From Morinoia aosen (Eukaryota; Arthropoda; Malacostraca; Amphipoda; Talitridae), in NCBI GenBank assembly GCA_030386875.1, contig CM059563.1, forward strand, positions 51,711,602 through 51,775,601: DNA of 64,000 nucleotides. The letters are read 5' to 3'. Positions 11,301-23,618 of the stretch are shown here, piece after piece; positions within the stretch are counted from its first letter, which is position 1; each line of letters opens with the position of its first letter. A program made the position numbers and the translations under genes. Below the pieces are notes generated by a model. That model saw only the letters and a list, made by a program, of their open reading frames with translations. It made no database searches and was not told the origin of the DNA.

Positions 11301-12773
11301 ATAATTAAATTACGTAACTCCTATTCGCAAGTATCTTGACATGTTAAATTTTGCGTTGAACTTTGCGTAGAATATTTCGTTAAATTTACCTTTGTTCCGT
11401 TGAAGGTTTTTAAGTTATAAAACCTTGCGATTGACTTCGTCGTATTATACCTATTTGTGTGGGTTTCCCACAGTTTGGACGTACTCGATCATGAGTTGCC
11501 TCATTAGACCACATTTGCATGCACCCCTAAAGAATGAGCTGACTCGGAGTAATCAATGAGCAGTGTCACTATGATAAAACGTGGGTAATCAATGGTCTTT
11601 TGATGGCGTAGAAAGCCACGAAAATTTCACACGATTCTCGTTTCATTCTGAGAGAAAGTTTTATGCAGCTGTGCACTGTGTTTCAAAATAAAAGATTACT
11701 TATCAAGTCAAGGTTTCTAATGAACTTCCAGACAAGCGTGCCAGGCTGAATATATCGCAAGTTTTACATAGCCTATGTAACACTGCAATTCGCAGTGACC
11801 TAGAAGTTCTGTTAAACCTCCCCTTCTAGGAGTTACGTATTCCTCTGTGTTGATACAGAAAATTTCGAGGATTTTGAATTTTATTTAAAATGTTTTGAAG
11901 GTTCGTGATGAATTTTTGGGCGTAAGCCCTTCCAGGGAGAAGACGCGTGCACCAGAGCCGAATATAAAGAAGCTATCGTTTTCTTTAAATAGAATTTTTT
12001 GGTTGTTTTGTAGCGAACATTTTTTTAGAGGTAATACTGTTCTTTTTCAACACATATTACTTTCTTCAACTTCTATATTTTTTCACGAAGCACTTTCAAT
12101 CTTGCAGTTTCTACGCGCAGGGTGTGGATATATACCATAGCTTAAATTTCCGTCCCCTCAACTCCATACTAAATGGGGCCTTCTTCCTATCTGGGAAAAC
12201 TGTTATGAAAGCTTAAACAAAATTACGATTTTATCAAGATTCATCGAGAGCTGTTAGTGCCCTGTGAAAAAATAGGATGATTGAGTATTTAACACTTCTC
12301 ACTAATTACCGCATAATTTGAGGAAATAGTTTTAGGTATAAGTATATGTATCCTTTATTATAAAGGTTATCGTACTGTATAGATGCTGTTCGCTAATGAT
12401 CTGTTCGAATTTTTTCAGGTCTTATCTAACCTGTCACTGATCCGAGAGTTATTCGTGAAGACTACTAAATAGCTAAATCATTGAATGCAGGATGTTTGTC
12501 GCTGATACCACATATTATGAAGACTTTGAGATAGAACGTAGGTCAAATCACGCCACGTACGTCAAATAAGGTGGCTAAAAGCTATTTCTATAGTGTTATT
12601 AGAGTGGCTAAAAACAGGATATATTTTGATACATCGAGATACAAGGGAAAGACACGATACTGTGTGTTATGAGAAGATATAACCGCTGAAGTTGAAAACA
12701 TAAAACTAAAATACGAAGCGCCTCGTGCTGTAACACAACACCGCACAGAGCTGAGCCCACCCAACTCCCGCAA
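11301..12773. other. Region upstream of the membrane-protein gene
   Basis: AT-rich. A good acceptor-like site (TTTTTTCAG at 12411-12419) is present, but no coding exon is seen after it. If the membrane-protein gene has a signal-peptide exon, it was not found here. Confidence 0.35.
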
Positions 12774-12860
12774 GTGTTCTCCCACCCGCCAGCATGCGTA
12801 GGCCGCTGCGATAGAAGAAAGCGACACACAACACCTGGCGTAGAACAGCTACCTTGCGCC

Positions 12861-13170
12861 ATGTCCGTGTTTCCTGAGCTCATGCTCTGGGAGTCCGGGG
12901 CTCTGTCCAACTTGTCGTGCGGAGGCGGCATCATGGAGTGTGACATTCTGAGGGAGCTGGGGCCTCCGCCCGACATGATCCTCAAAATGCCCCCGCCTCC
13001 CGTTCCTCCGTCCCTTGAGAAGCTCGTGGCAAGGCTGGCATCTGAAGCTGCGCCTCACCAAGACGGCGCCGCCCACAGTGAAGACTTCGTGCCTCCCGAA
13101 GACGTGCAGTGTCGCTTGTGTCCCTGGGCGCGGGGCAACAGTGTTGGCTTCGTTGAGCTCGCTCAGAAAG
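12861..13170 (+). CDS. Single-pass membrane protein of unknown family, exon 1 (extracellular part)
   Basis: First recognised coding exon of a three-exon gene: 310 + 103 + 859 bases = 424 codons with stop. It ends at AAAG|GTGTGT in phase 1 and joins the next exon to give ...ELAQKG-PVIDD. It encodes about 103 residues with Cys at several places (NLSCGGGIMECD, VQCRLCPWARG) and a Pro-rich stretch (PPPPVPPSLEKLV). The ATG at 12861 is a guess. The frame stays open back to a GTG at 12774, and an acceptor-like CCCGCCAG at 12785-12792 would make this an internal exon with 23 extra residues including RRKR, a furin-type site. No signal peptide is seen, which favours missing upstream exons. I do not recognise the family. 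Confidence 0.72.
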
Positions 13171-13595
13171 GTGTGTAGTTCTTGTTTGTGATGAGCTCAA
13201 GACGTTCATTTCTGAAGCATGAGGGAACAAGTAAACACCTCTTAAAGAAACATCTGTTGATCTCTACCTTGTTGCAATCTCGTTGTACGATCCAATTTCT
13301 TAACCTTAGAGGATGGCGCTGGGGATTATGCAAGCTCATTGTGCAGGAAACTTATTCCTGTAAAAACTTCTCCCCGTCTTCTACATTATCCTGATGTAGT
13401 GAAAGATTTATGAGACCGATAAGGTTGAGAAAGCTATTTCGTATAAAGTGTTGACTTTTTATTTGAACATGATATGATTGAAGTTATCTGACATCAGTAT
13501 CATGGATTTTATGTCTTTATGACGCAAAGCACTTAGTCTTCCGTTGAAATAAATGCGTCGTAATTCTTTTCAGTTAAAACCTTGCTTGTTTTCAG

Positions 13596-13698
13596 GGCCA
13601 GTGATCGACGACACGTGGTTCTTCATCATCATCTCGAGTTGCATCGCTGCCGCTCTCGTCGCCATCATCCTCATCATCGCTTATCTTAAGTACAGAGA
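13596..13698 (+). CDS. Membrane protein of unknown family, exon 2 (transmembrane segment)
   Basis: The acceptor is TTTTCAG|GGCC and the donor AGAGA|GTGAGT. The exon enters in phase 1 and leaves in phase 2, and both fit their neighbours. It encodes an acidic lead (PVIDD) and then a hydrophobic helix, WFFIIISSCIAAALVAIILI..., at about residues 111-134 counted from the 12861 ATG, followed by K-Y-R. Acidic outside and basic inside predict N-out, C-in topology. If the donor is not used, an in-frame TGA at 13700-13702 ends the protein just after the membrane segment. The donor lies in the first unit of a 65-bp tandem repeat. Confidence 0.82.
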
Positions 13699-13980
13699 GT
13701 GAGTTGCGAGCTGTCCATCATGTCTCTTTCATATGGTTATTCTAAAGGCAATGAGTACAGAGAGTGAGTTGCGAACTGTCCATCATGTCTCTTTCATATG
13801 GTTATTCTAAAGGCAATGAGTACAGAGAGTGGGTTGCGAGCTGTCCATCATGTCTCTTTCATATGGTTATTCTAAAGGCAATGAGTACAGAGAGTGGGTT
13901 GCGAGCTGTCCATCATGTCTCTTTCATATGGTCATTCTAAAGGCAATGAATACAGAGAGTGAGTTGCTAGCTGCACTTCA
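13690..13980. repeat. 65-bp tandem repeat carrying copies of the exon 2 donor
   Basis: Five units start at 13691, 13756, 13821, 13886 and 13951, each beginning TACAGAGAGTGRGTTG. Units 1-4 are almost identical. Unit 5 is diverged after its first 20 bases. Unit 1 overlaps the last 8 coding bases of exon 2, so the exon end and its GTGAGT/GTGGGT donor are repeated through the start of the intron. Confidence 0.95.
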
Positions 13981-15799
13981 TGCTCACCGTATAAAGTCAT
14001 TCTAAAAAGCAATTCGTTACACCATAAAGAGAATAAAGTGATCACTAATTAAATCAATATATTGATTTGATTCAGTTTAACATCAGTCTCTTACGAAGAT
14101 TGCGTCTGAACCAATCTCGTGGAGTGTGTAACATCAAAGAACCTAACATGTTCGCCATTAATTTTAATGCGTAGGAGAATTGAATTCGTTAGAATGAAAC
14201 TTTATTATTGAGGAATGCACTGTCAGGAATCCTCGTCTATATCGAAATCTAACCAGTCTTTTGTTGGCAACAATTGTGAATTAGTTTCCCTTAACCCCAT
14301 GCGTTTTACAATCAAGTAACTGAGTCGTTCTTGATTGAGAGTCGCCCTTTGGCATGTTTTGTTCAGTAATTAGTGAGCCCAATTGTTCACTTGATTCGTG
14401 TCGCCAAATATTTACGTGAATTTCATGCGAGTTTCCTCGCTCTGAAACTTTGCATGGTTATCCAAAATTATTTTATGAATAAATTAGGGCTACTCTGTTT
14501 TTTTTTGGCCCACTCGTGAGTTCAACCGGTTGGTGGCATTTTACAACACTCAAACTCAGATGTGTTGACATCTGTTTTATACAGTTGACTTATATTAGTG
14601 TATAGAAAATAAATTGCGATACGATCAGAATACACGTTGTGTGATGCAATTCTTAATTATATTAGATAGTAGACGTTATATCATCATGTTGAAGGCAGTT
14701 GTCACTTTCCATCATCGTTTTATTTACTCCATCAACCTCTTTCTCCTGGCATGTACTTAATGTTCTACATCATTCACATACCCAATGAGTTTCGCAGATG
14801 GGCTTACGCATCAAAAGTTTATGTTCTTACTCTTCATACATCAGATTCGTATATTTATAAATGACAGTCACTCATTGAATATTCCGGTCCGCTGTTCTGA
14901 TTTCATAATATTTAATAGTTCAGAAGTACACCTGAACCCCAGTACTTGATGGTGTTGAGTGTACTTGGCCAAGAATTTGCACATTGCTGTTGTGGGTTAG
15001 ATTCCTAAGCGTTTAATATCCTATTTAGTAATTTTGAGGTTTGAAGCTTGTTCTACTAAATCAAATCTAGTGTTGATTTTTTATTTTGCTTAGGGGAATA
15101 TAACATTTCTTTTAAATTTTCGGTTCGAAGTGGTACCTGTCTGAAATTGTTGAAAAGTTTAAACCTGTGTTGCTAGTGAAACGAAAATAGACGAAATCGC
15201 TTCACTTAGCAATACTGCAAATCGATATTTTCTCTCTTATCATAATTTTAAATAACTTGAACATTTCTTGGAACGAAGTTATGTATTATGAAGTATAAAC
15301 TAGTTCATATAAGGGATAGAAATTTATGTATTAATTGTAATGAAAGTGAAATATTAAAGGATTGATGTTTTAACGAGTTTAGTTTGACTGAGATGCGCTT
15401 GTTTGAAGAGCATCATATTTATAACGCTAAGGTAGAAAGGGCTTGGCTATGTCTAGCTTTTCCCTCAAACTGAAAACATGATTTGGTGACATATTACAAG
15501 TACTCCCCCTCATGAGATTTTTTTAGCCTTATTTTTCGAAAAGTGATGGCTTGTCGAAAATCGTATACCCTTATTGAGTACTGGGAACTTCTGTCATTCA
15601 AGCCAGAATAGCGACGCACCTTCACCACAAAACATCATAACGGCCTAATCTCACTGTCAGCTAACGCTTGGCTCTTCAAATGAATTTGGTGGATTCACTC
15701 TTATATTTCCTAGAAATTCTTCTATGCGTAGCAAATTGTAATGGTGTAAAGTACTGCCCTATAGTCTATTGATTGCTCTAATGATGTTTGTTCTTGCAG
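13981..15799 (+). other. Intron 2 of the membrane-protein gene
   Basis: AT-rich intron ending in a pyrimidine tract and TTCTTGCAG. No element or RNA gene recognised. Intron 1 (13171-13595) is likewise featureless. Confidence 0.7.
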
Positions 15800-16658
15800 C
15801 GGGAAACTGAAGCCTCTAAGTGACGTGGTGCTGGCCAAGAAAGAGAAGGCGTTGGGACTGGAGCGTTGTGAAGCTGTGCTTTACCCCAACCCGCCTTCCA
15901 TAGCCCCTCCACTGCCCCCCACCGACCCCCAGTACTCGAGTAAGGCTCTCTGGGCGGGGCTCAAGCCTCTCAACGACAAATTCTACACAGTGGACCACTG
16001 CCAGCCCATGAATCAGAAACAGGCTCACATGGACATCATCCAGGCCATGGAAGACAAGTACGACTTCAAGCATTACACGCCTGCCAACTACTCGACGCTG
16101 GCTCCTGTGTATTCATCAGCAGAGGAGAACAAGTCAAACTCCATGAAACCCGGGATGTTCGAAAACGTTGGCTTCGTGCCCGGAGACGAAGGTAACACAG
16201 ATGACTCTCTCAGGCGCAAATGCGGAGTGTCGCGAGCTGCGCTGTTGCTGAGCCGCCGAACCACGCTTTCCAGGCCGCCGTCCAGCCTGTCTCAGCAGTC
16301 AGGGCACCACTACGAAATGGTGTCGCCGCGCAGCTCGCCCTCTTCCAACAAGCGCCACATGTCCCTCGGCCGGAACAACCGCAGCAACACCGGCAGTCCA
16401 AGCCACCAGCCCTTGACAATAAGCGCTCCCACGAACGTACCGCTGGTGCGCCTGCCTCCGCTGAACAGTCGGCCAGGGCGGTATGCGCTCACAGCGCTCG
16501 CCAACGGCGAGCACACTCTCGTGCGTAACAACCACGAAGACTTGCTCCGCTGCTCCCAAGTTGCGCTCGATAGATCGGGAGCCCCCATGACCACCCTGGC
16601 CCCTGTGTCTCCCACAGACCACGTTTATGCGTCACCCATTACGTCCCCAGTCATTTAA
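15800..16658 (+). CDS. Membrane protein of unknown family, exon 3 (cytoplasmic tail)
   Basis: Enters in phase 2 (GA|C = Asp, giving KYRDGKLKPLSDVV) and runs to TAA at 16656-16658, adding about 286 residues. GC content and codon use rise sharply against the flanks, as expected for a real exon. The tail has a Pro-rich SH3-ligand-like stretch (PPSIAPPLPPTDP), a compact block LKPLNDKFYTVDHCQPMNQ, tyrosine motifs such as NYSTL (YxxPhi type), HYEM and VYASP, and a Ser/Arg-rich, probably disordered second half. No enzymatic domain is seen. Scaffold or receptor-tail function is inference only. Long open frames on the other strand and in other frames at 16210-16622 are shadows of this GC-rich exon. 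Confidence 0.85.
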
Positions 16659-19600
16659 ACTAACTGCATTTCGTGCTTTGACCTCTGCTCCTATTAGCGT
16701 CTGTTGACCACGAGACAATACCTCTGTTCATCGCCCATTCATCGTCCCTTCAGACGTGAAAATAACTCGTACTGCACTTTACTAGAATGCTTAAGCGCGC
16801 GACTATTTCACCCACGAATTCTGTGTGCACGGCTTTAGTCAACTCGTAGAGTGTTTAAATTAGGAGAAAAGAGCAACAGAGAGAAACTCCTGTGGGAGTT
16901 TGTCATGAAATTGAGGTTTCTCGTGATGTGCAGGAGAATTTAGTTCATTGAGTAAGAGTTACAACCGCAATCCAGCCTCGAGTCTGGAATCTGTACAGAC
17001 AAACGCTCAACATGGACACGAAATCGCGAGGATGTAACTGTACTTCAATGCAAAATTGCCTATTTGTGTAATTTTTGCCTGGTACAAAGTCTCCTTTAAG
17101 AGTACCATGTTGAAACTGCATCGATTCTACTTCACGAAATAATAATGGGGATTTTCAGCGCTAAGCTTAGCACGGGAGTGTTTCCAGTTTTCGAGCCGTC
17201 TTTTGTCTCAGTGAGTAAGTCATATTCATTGTACATAATACATAGAGTTAGTTTGTGCGTTTGCCAGCAATAATATATTTCTTTAATTTAGTTCAATTTA
17301 AATGTCCCACAACGCGTGTATTTAATTTATTATATATGTAAGTGAGCCATCATTTGAAATTATGAGTTCGTGCAATATAATGATAAGGAAGTGTAGTTTG
17401 GGTGATGACAAAATACCCAATTAATTCTCCAGATGTCAATTTCTAGGTTTGCTATACACCTCCCTTGTATTGGGAATGGCTGCCTTTTCGAAATAGAGTT
17501 TTACGCGTCCCTTTGGTACATTTTTTTGCACTCAGATGACCAAATTTCTGGATGACGTTATCGTTACTTTTTCAGTACCAGCCACTTTTTCCAAACTCTG
17601 CAACATGTAATGCATTCGATTCACGTAGGTCAAATGTAGAGTACGTTCCTCGGTCAACAGCTATCTAAAAATTTGCCATTTTCGCATTGAAATATGTAAC
17701 ACGAACTGAACTTATTTGCAACTTGCACATTAAACTCTTGCATAATGCACTATTTTTCAGGCAGTCATTCTGATAAGAACGCAGCCACTTAAAACGATCT
17801 TCGATACAAAGCATTTGATAACAACAAGTATGTTACTATAAGCCGAGGTACTTCACACACGGATCTGCCCCATGAGAGCTACACGGATCTCATTGGTTAT
17901 GCATTTCGTCAATATTTCCCAGACTAACCTTGAACTAGGAAAAATTTTGGCAAAATTCGGCAAGGGTTATGTTAGGTAGGCAAAATATCAAAAACTTTCG
18001 GAAGAGCTTCTCTTAATCAGTTATCGTATACGCGTACGACGTATTGGAGTGCGAGTAACAATTTCAATTCATTTCTCACCCACTTTTTGGATGCAAGCAC
18101 TCATATTTTGCTGCGTGCAGGTGCAACGGGGACGATGATCTTTTCTTGAGTAACTTCTAAGTAGTTAGTCAGATGCAGAGCAACCGTTTCACGAGCTAGC
18201 TTTATTTGGGCGCATTTGTTCAAATTTTAGGTTTCAGTGTTTTCCTTAGAAGTGTGATGCTGTCTGTAATTTAGTGTGCGAAATGCATTGAGTTACACGC
18301 ATGGTGAGGGCACAGACTCTCTGAAAAAGGTTCCTGAACCGCACAGTCCATTACATTGTTCTAGTCACTAGGATATTAAGCATATTGTGTAGGAGCTAGG
18401 CTGCATTGTACATGCATCTAGTTCTAATTTTAGTCTCGAATTAAGAATATTTGTGTGTACAGTTAGTGTGCTATAAAGCAATTCCAAATATTTTTCCGAA
18501 TGAGATAAAAGAAGAAGCTGTCCTGTATGAAATAATCCGTCATTCGCTTTCACGTCCAATCGTCAAGGTTTTAGTTTCATACGAGTGGTTGTACATACGC
18601 CAACTTGAACATCTTCGAGTACTGCGTCTCGATGGATGCGCCCTTAACGACTTTGATGCACTGTTTTCTCTCATTTTTCTTGCTGTAAAAAGCGTTGCGT
18701 GTGTCTTGTGTTTTTCTGAGAAACTGCATTTTCCCTCAGAAAGTGATGGTTTCTGAAATTTTTCCCGAGTTTCACATTTTACGTTCGAAATCTGGAAATT
18801 TTGTTCCGTATCTTTAACGCAAGGTAGGTTATGAAAATTTATCTGTAGGATGACGACAATATGTAATGCATTCCTCTTGAGTAAGCAATTTTGAACATGC
18901 TGTATGTAAAGAGTGTTGCATTGCACCTTTTACTCATTAAATGAACTCTTTAGAAGAAGAAGTTTCAGTAGAATTCTTCAACAGGATGTATCCCATCCAA
19001 CGTTGAATTCATAAAAGCAGTCATTCTAATGCGTCTCAATGCTAATGAAAGAAAAATAACCTCGCTTATTTTAACAAAAATCACCTGTTGCTCTCGGTCT
19101 TTATGTTCAGTTGATCAAGTTTTAGTAGACCACCTCTTGTTGGTCGCTGCTGGTACCTGTGGGCAGGGGTACCTGGGCCTTTTTTTATAAAACCATTAAT
19201 TTTGTGAAGGCCTAATTTGAGGTTTCTAGCTTGAAAAATGCCAATCTGGGCTCTGTGAATTTCTTCATGATCTCAAACAATTCAGCAGGAGTGGCTGCGA
19301 TGATCTTTAGTTGTTTTCTTGTGCATTTGCCGTGTATTCTTAAACTGTGTTAATTAAACCAAAGACTAATAAGAAAGTAATATTATGAAACGAGTCGTTT
19401 CCCTCTCCTTTTTTTATCCTCACAGTTGCAGCTGTCATCGGAATGTTTCTTCCGTTAGTTATTGAACTAATTTCAAGCTATAGTAACACTTCTGCGTGCT
19501 CCTATTGAATTAAGCTTTTATGTTTACAAAATTGTTCGTATATTTTAACTACAATAGTTAATACTAAGCAATATCACATAGTAATGTTCTTTCCGCGCTA

Positions 19601-19740
19601 AAGGTAATTATGTGAAACTTCTACGTTTCGCCGTTCCCGATGAACTTAGTGAACCTTAGGTTAAACTGTATCAATTTTTTTCCAATCGTTTTAAATCTTT
19701 TCTCTCGGATTTCCACGATTCTTTTACGCATTCCGTTTTA
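16659..19740 (+). other. 3' UTR and downstream flank of the membrane-protein gene
   Basis: The first few hundred bases are moderately GC-rich and then turn AT-rich. No clear AATAAA was found close to the stop, so the transcript end is not placed. Short frames at 18451-18756 and 18540-18926 show no recognisable domain. Confidence 0.4.
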
Positions 19741-19745
19741 CATTC

Positions 19746-19793
19746 TTGTATGTACTCTTGTATGTACTCTTGTATGTACTCTTGTATGTACTC
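19746..19793. repeat. 12-bp tandem repeat, four perfect units
   Basis: TTGTATGTACTC repeated four times without mismatch. Confidence 0.96.
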
Positions 19794-20380
19794 AAAATTC
19801 TATGGTCGGTGTACCGATCATAGAGTTTTAAATCAGGTGTAAAAAATACTGTTACGACTCGATATGAGAAAAATTCCTGTGATCAGTCAGACACTTGTGG
19901 ACTCGACCTAATAACACCCAGGAGCCATGTTTTTAATCAATTTATGTCTTCGCGAATAATTCACTCATTTATTTATTCAGGAAATTCTGTTTTAGATAAT
20001 TTACATCGTCATAATGATACAGCTGGCTGCGTGAGTTTTTCAAGTCGACTTGGTTACGATGAGTACCGTAGCAAGTAGCGTGGCAACAAGAAAAAAATAA
20101 AAACAGTTTTTTCCAAAAGAATTGATACATGAAATGTATAACATTGGATTTTAAAATGTCTTGAGTTTAAGATCCTTAGTTGATATACTCACATGGGTAT
20201 CGTAATACCCATGACAATTATCGAAACAAATGATTAAAAGAAAAGCATGAAAAATGAATTTCCTTCATTTCGGTAATCTAATTTTGATAGTGCATATATT
20301 TTCAATAGGGCGATTCGTCGAGAATCTTACGCGTAGAATGGAAAAAAGAACCAGAGTAAAAACGAACATTACATTTATTG

Positions 20381-20412
20381 CAAACGTTTCGGAATTAAAA
20401 TTCCATCATCAG
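20381..20412 (-). other. Hammerhead-like RNA motif, copy 1
   Basis: On the minus strand CTGATGA is followed by a small hairpin (GGAATT / AATTCC) and then GAAACGTT. CTGANGA, stem II and GAAA are the conserved core of hammerhead ribozymes. A base (T) between CTGATGA and the stem departs from the canonical layout, and no clear stem III with a cleavage triplet was found. Activity is doubtful. The same layout recurs at 49151-49177 and 49432-49448. Confidence 0.4.
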
Positions 20413-20899
20413 TGCTAAATCAGGAAAGTTACTTACGTTAAAGTACGAGCATAGGAACTTGCGACATAAGGGTAAGATGTGGAAAGTAAAATGGGCGGAA
20501 GTAAATTATTTTACGTCTAAGATTATGAGGTCAACATTCGGAACAATTACCACCTTGTAACGCTTTTTACTCATCACTCCTTTACATGGCTGCTGCAAAC
20601 TCATGCTTTAATATTGGTAACTATTTCTCAGAAAAAAATAAGCGATTAACTCTACATGTAGTATGCTCTGAGACTGAATCATTCCCACTCACCACACTTT
20701 CAATGAGATTGTTTACTATCACAAAAAGGCAAAGCTCATGTGCCAATCTAAAGAGAGACTATGTTTTCCTTGTCGTTTTTATCAATGATTGGTGTTCTTC
20801 CTTATCTGAGCGGTATGTATGAGCTTTTATGCTCAAGGTTAACTATAACCGAGTGAACAATTTTTATGTTTTCCTTCAACATTTTACTCAACTACTGGC

Positions 20900-23573
20900 A
20901 TGACAGTGATAAAACCTAAGATGGTTTTAGCGCCGATCAAAGACCTCTATGTTTGCAATCATTGAACATTCAATGTTGCAACAAATTACATATTTCAAAT
21001 TTATCTGGAATAAACTGTTTTCTGGCCCTTCTTTGTGACAGCTTAATTTACGTGGGGAATATCATAAATTTTTCGTATGATAGACCGTATTCTCCGAGCT
21101 AGTTTCTAGATACTATTTTGAAATATATGTAAGCGCTGAAAAATCGTTTCAAATTTCTGCTGTGTCATTCTTTTAATTTTGTATGCAAAATTATTTATTT
21201 AAGCTTTTGACTATTTCCAAAATACTTTCACTATTTTTCTCAGGTGTTGCATAACCCTAAAATCGTATCTTAATGCGTTGAAACTGTCAAAAGCGTATAT
21301 CATCAATACGTCACCTTATTTTTTTCGTGTAAGTGAAATCATTTTCAAACTTAGAATAGCTTTAACCACGGAAATATTTTTTCGTGTTTTTCTCTAAATC
21401 TTTGATTCGACTATTGATACGGCTATTATGATACCCATGTATAAGAATCTTTATGCCAGTACATTGCAGAAACCGATGCTGATGATTTTTGTAACAACTT
21501 TCTCAGAGAAAAGACGTTTTTTCATGTCTTTCTTCCCAAGTCAAAACGGATTTGTCGTATGCAAGTGTGTAGAACTAAAAAAGTGCAACCGAGCCTCACT
21601 TTGTCTTCCAATATGTAAGATATGAGGCCCTGTACACAAGACTACCATTCAGGATAACATATGCGAGTCGTAAACATTACCTGTACGGAGCGAAGATCAG
21701 CAGGTGTTGGAAGACTGTACTGCAGACCCGGACTTGACGATGCCAGAGGCCCAGAGTTACTTTATGGAACACATTGTCACACTTGCGCATTGCGCAAGTA
21801 CGGTCACATAAATATAAATATTTTTTCGCGGTGGACTAAATGAAGAACTTACTGTTCTAAACGAAAACTTTGCTTGAATGACTATCAAATTGTGTTTTTG
21901 CTGAAAAAATTCAGTCCATATCACTTCTGTTAAAACGCTTCAACTCTGATTTTATCTGTTAGGTCAGAAAGGATTAAATGATCAATTCTTTCTTTTTTAC
22001 GACCTTACACTTGTTGTCGGTAATACATAGAATTTCACTGTTACTTCACTACTCCATGACACACGCGTGCTAATATTTTAAAGCTTTCCCATTTTATTTC
22101 AGCAAATTTTGTTCTCCACATAGGCGTAATGAAATTCAACAGACATTCATTATTAAAGTAATAAATAATTTAAAAACACCCATCTAACCAAAGTTCACAC
22201 AGCTATTCCCCACCGAGAACAAATGTATGTAGTTGAAGCATAAGGTAAACTACATTATTTCATATGAACTTCAAATAGTGCGGGAGAAAATTAGTGTCAG
22301 TTTTAATCACTTGAACCAAGCATTGCATTAATTAAATAACTTGGACTTTTTTACCAGAAATTTGAAGTTCGCGTTAGCTGATCAATAACTCGAAGGTCTA
22401 ATGAACACTTCGAAGCTAGCCTATATATTTGCTAACTGTCAATGGATAGGGTTCATGTTTTTTCAGTTTACAGCACTGTTCTCCGAAGGCACATTTTCAC
22501 TCAGGCCGTTGAAAAGTTGCGGCTGTACGCGATATCCACCAGTGGACCGACCTACGCCAAATGCCAGTCAGTTTGTCCATCGCTTTCTCAGTGCACGTGT
22601 CTTCATTGCGGGTTGTCTGAAAAAGCAACATCTGTGCTGGTCATTTCAGTATTTCTGCCTCTCCGCATTTTTGGAATCAGATGACATATGAACTATTAGG
22701 TATGATTTTATCCGTAATTAACCATCGCTGTTCGTAGTTGCACAGCGAGCCTCAGGAGCATAATTTTTTAAGTAAAATTTTACGCTCTTAAAAAAATACA
22801 ATAAAATTTTCAAAGGCGGCTTCAGTTGACCAAAGCTTTTTTCGATTTTTAAGGTAATATTACATGTAATAAAAACTTATTTATTTTTACTGTATAATCT
22901 CTTTTTCTGACATGCATTTGGGAACTTTTATAATATTTAAGAATTTGCGACATGTTTTCATACATTTATTTTTTAAAGAATTTATTTACTTGTTTTTTAT
23001 TTTTCATTCAATCCTGCTTTTATGCATTAATATTTATTCTCGTTTATTTGAAACGATCTTGACACGCTTTCCTTCTATAATTAGCTAATAGAATGGGACT
23101 AATGTTCCTAATCTGGTAGCTAAGACTTAGAAAAGTAACTCATTTCACTAGTAATTGTGGCCAAATAAAAGCATTTTTTACCAACCATATATTTCTGTTA
23201 AACTCAGCGGAATTAATTTCGGTTTGTGTTTTGCATTCTGTTACTATCCGCACGCGACGTAAATATTTAAACCTTTATCATGAATGTTTTTTTTTATCAA
23301 ATAGCAAAGCAAGCAAACTGAGACAGAGATGGCGGCGGCAGAACTTTTCACGTGATCAACAAAGAGTCCTGTGATCGAATGACCGGAAAAGGCATCAGAT
23401 AACTTCACGGGAACGAATTAAACAAATAAGATTGCGAGCAGAAAATAGGTATAATTCGAGTCAGCGCTTGTTTTGGACATGGACTTCGAGGCGTCGGACA
23501 CACTTTACGAGTTCATTCCGCTGGGGCGTGTGCAGCAACGAAGTTGCTTCCTTAATAATAGAGCAAAGACCTT
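20900..23573. repeat. Long duplicated segment, copy A
   Basis: Homologous along its length to 44150-47095. Shared blocks include GCTAATATTTTAAAGCTTTC, TTTTGTTCTCSACATAGGCG, a TCCACCAGTGGACCGACC block, CGCACGCGACGTAAATATTT and TAACGAAGTTGCTTCC. Similarity stops at AGAGCAA (23567-23573). Beyond that point this copy continues into the sulfotransferase exon while copy B goes elsewhere. A frame of 96 codons (22401-22691) is kept open in both copies. Confidence 0.85.
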
Positions 23574-23618
23574 GAAGGCACAAGATAAGAGTGAAGACAT
23601 AAACGCGAACGTTTTCAG

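Noticed and set aside
12588-13230. Minus-strand frames opposite exon 1 of the membrane-protein gene
   Set aside because: Shadows of a GC-rich plus-strand exon; no domains.
16210-16622. Several long frames on both strands inside exon 3 of the membrane-protein gene
   Set aside because: The GC-rich exon lacks stops in other frames. Only the frame that joins exon 2 in phase is supported.
18451-18926. Two opposite frames of about 100-128 codons
   Set aside because: AT-rich, overlapping each other, no splice context or recognisable motif.
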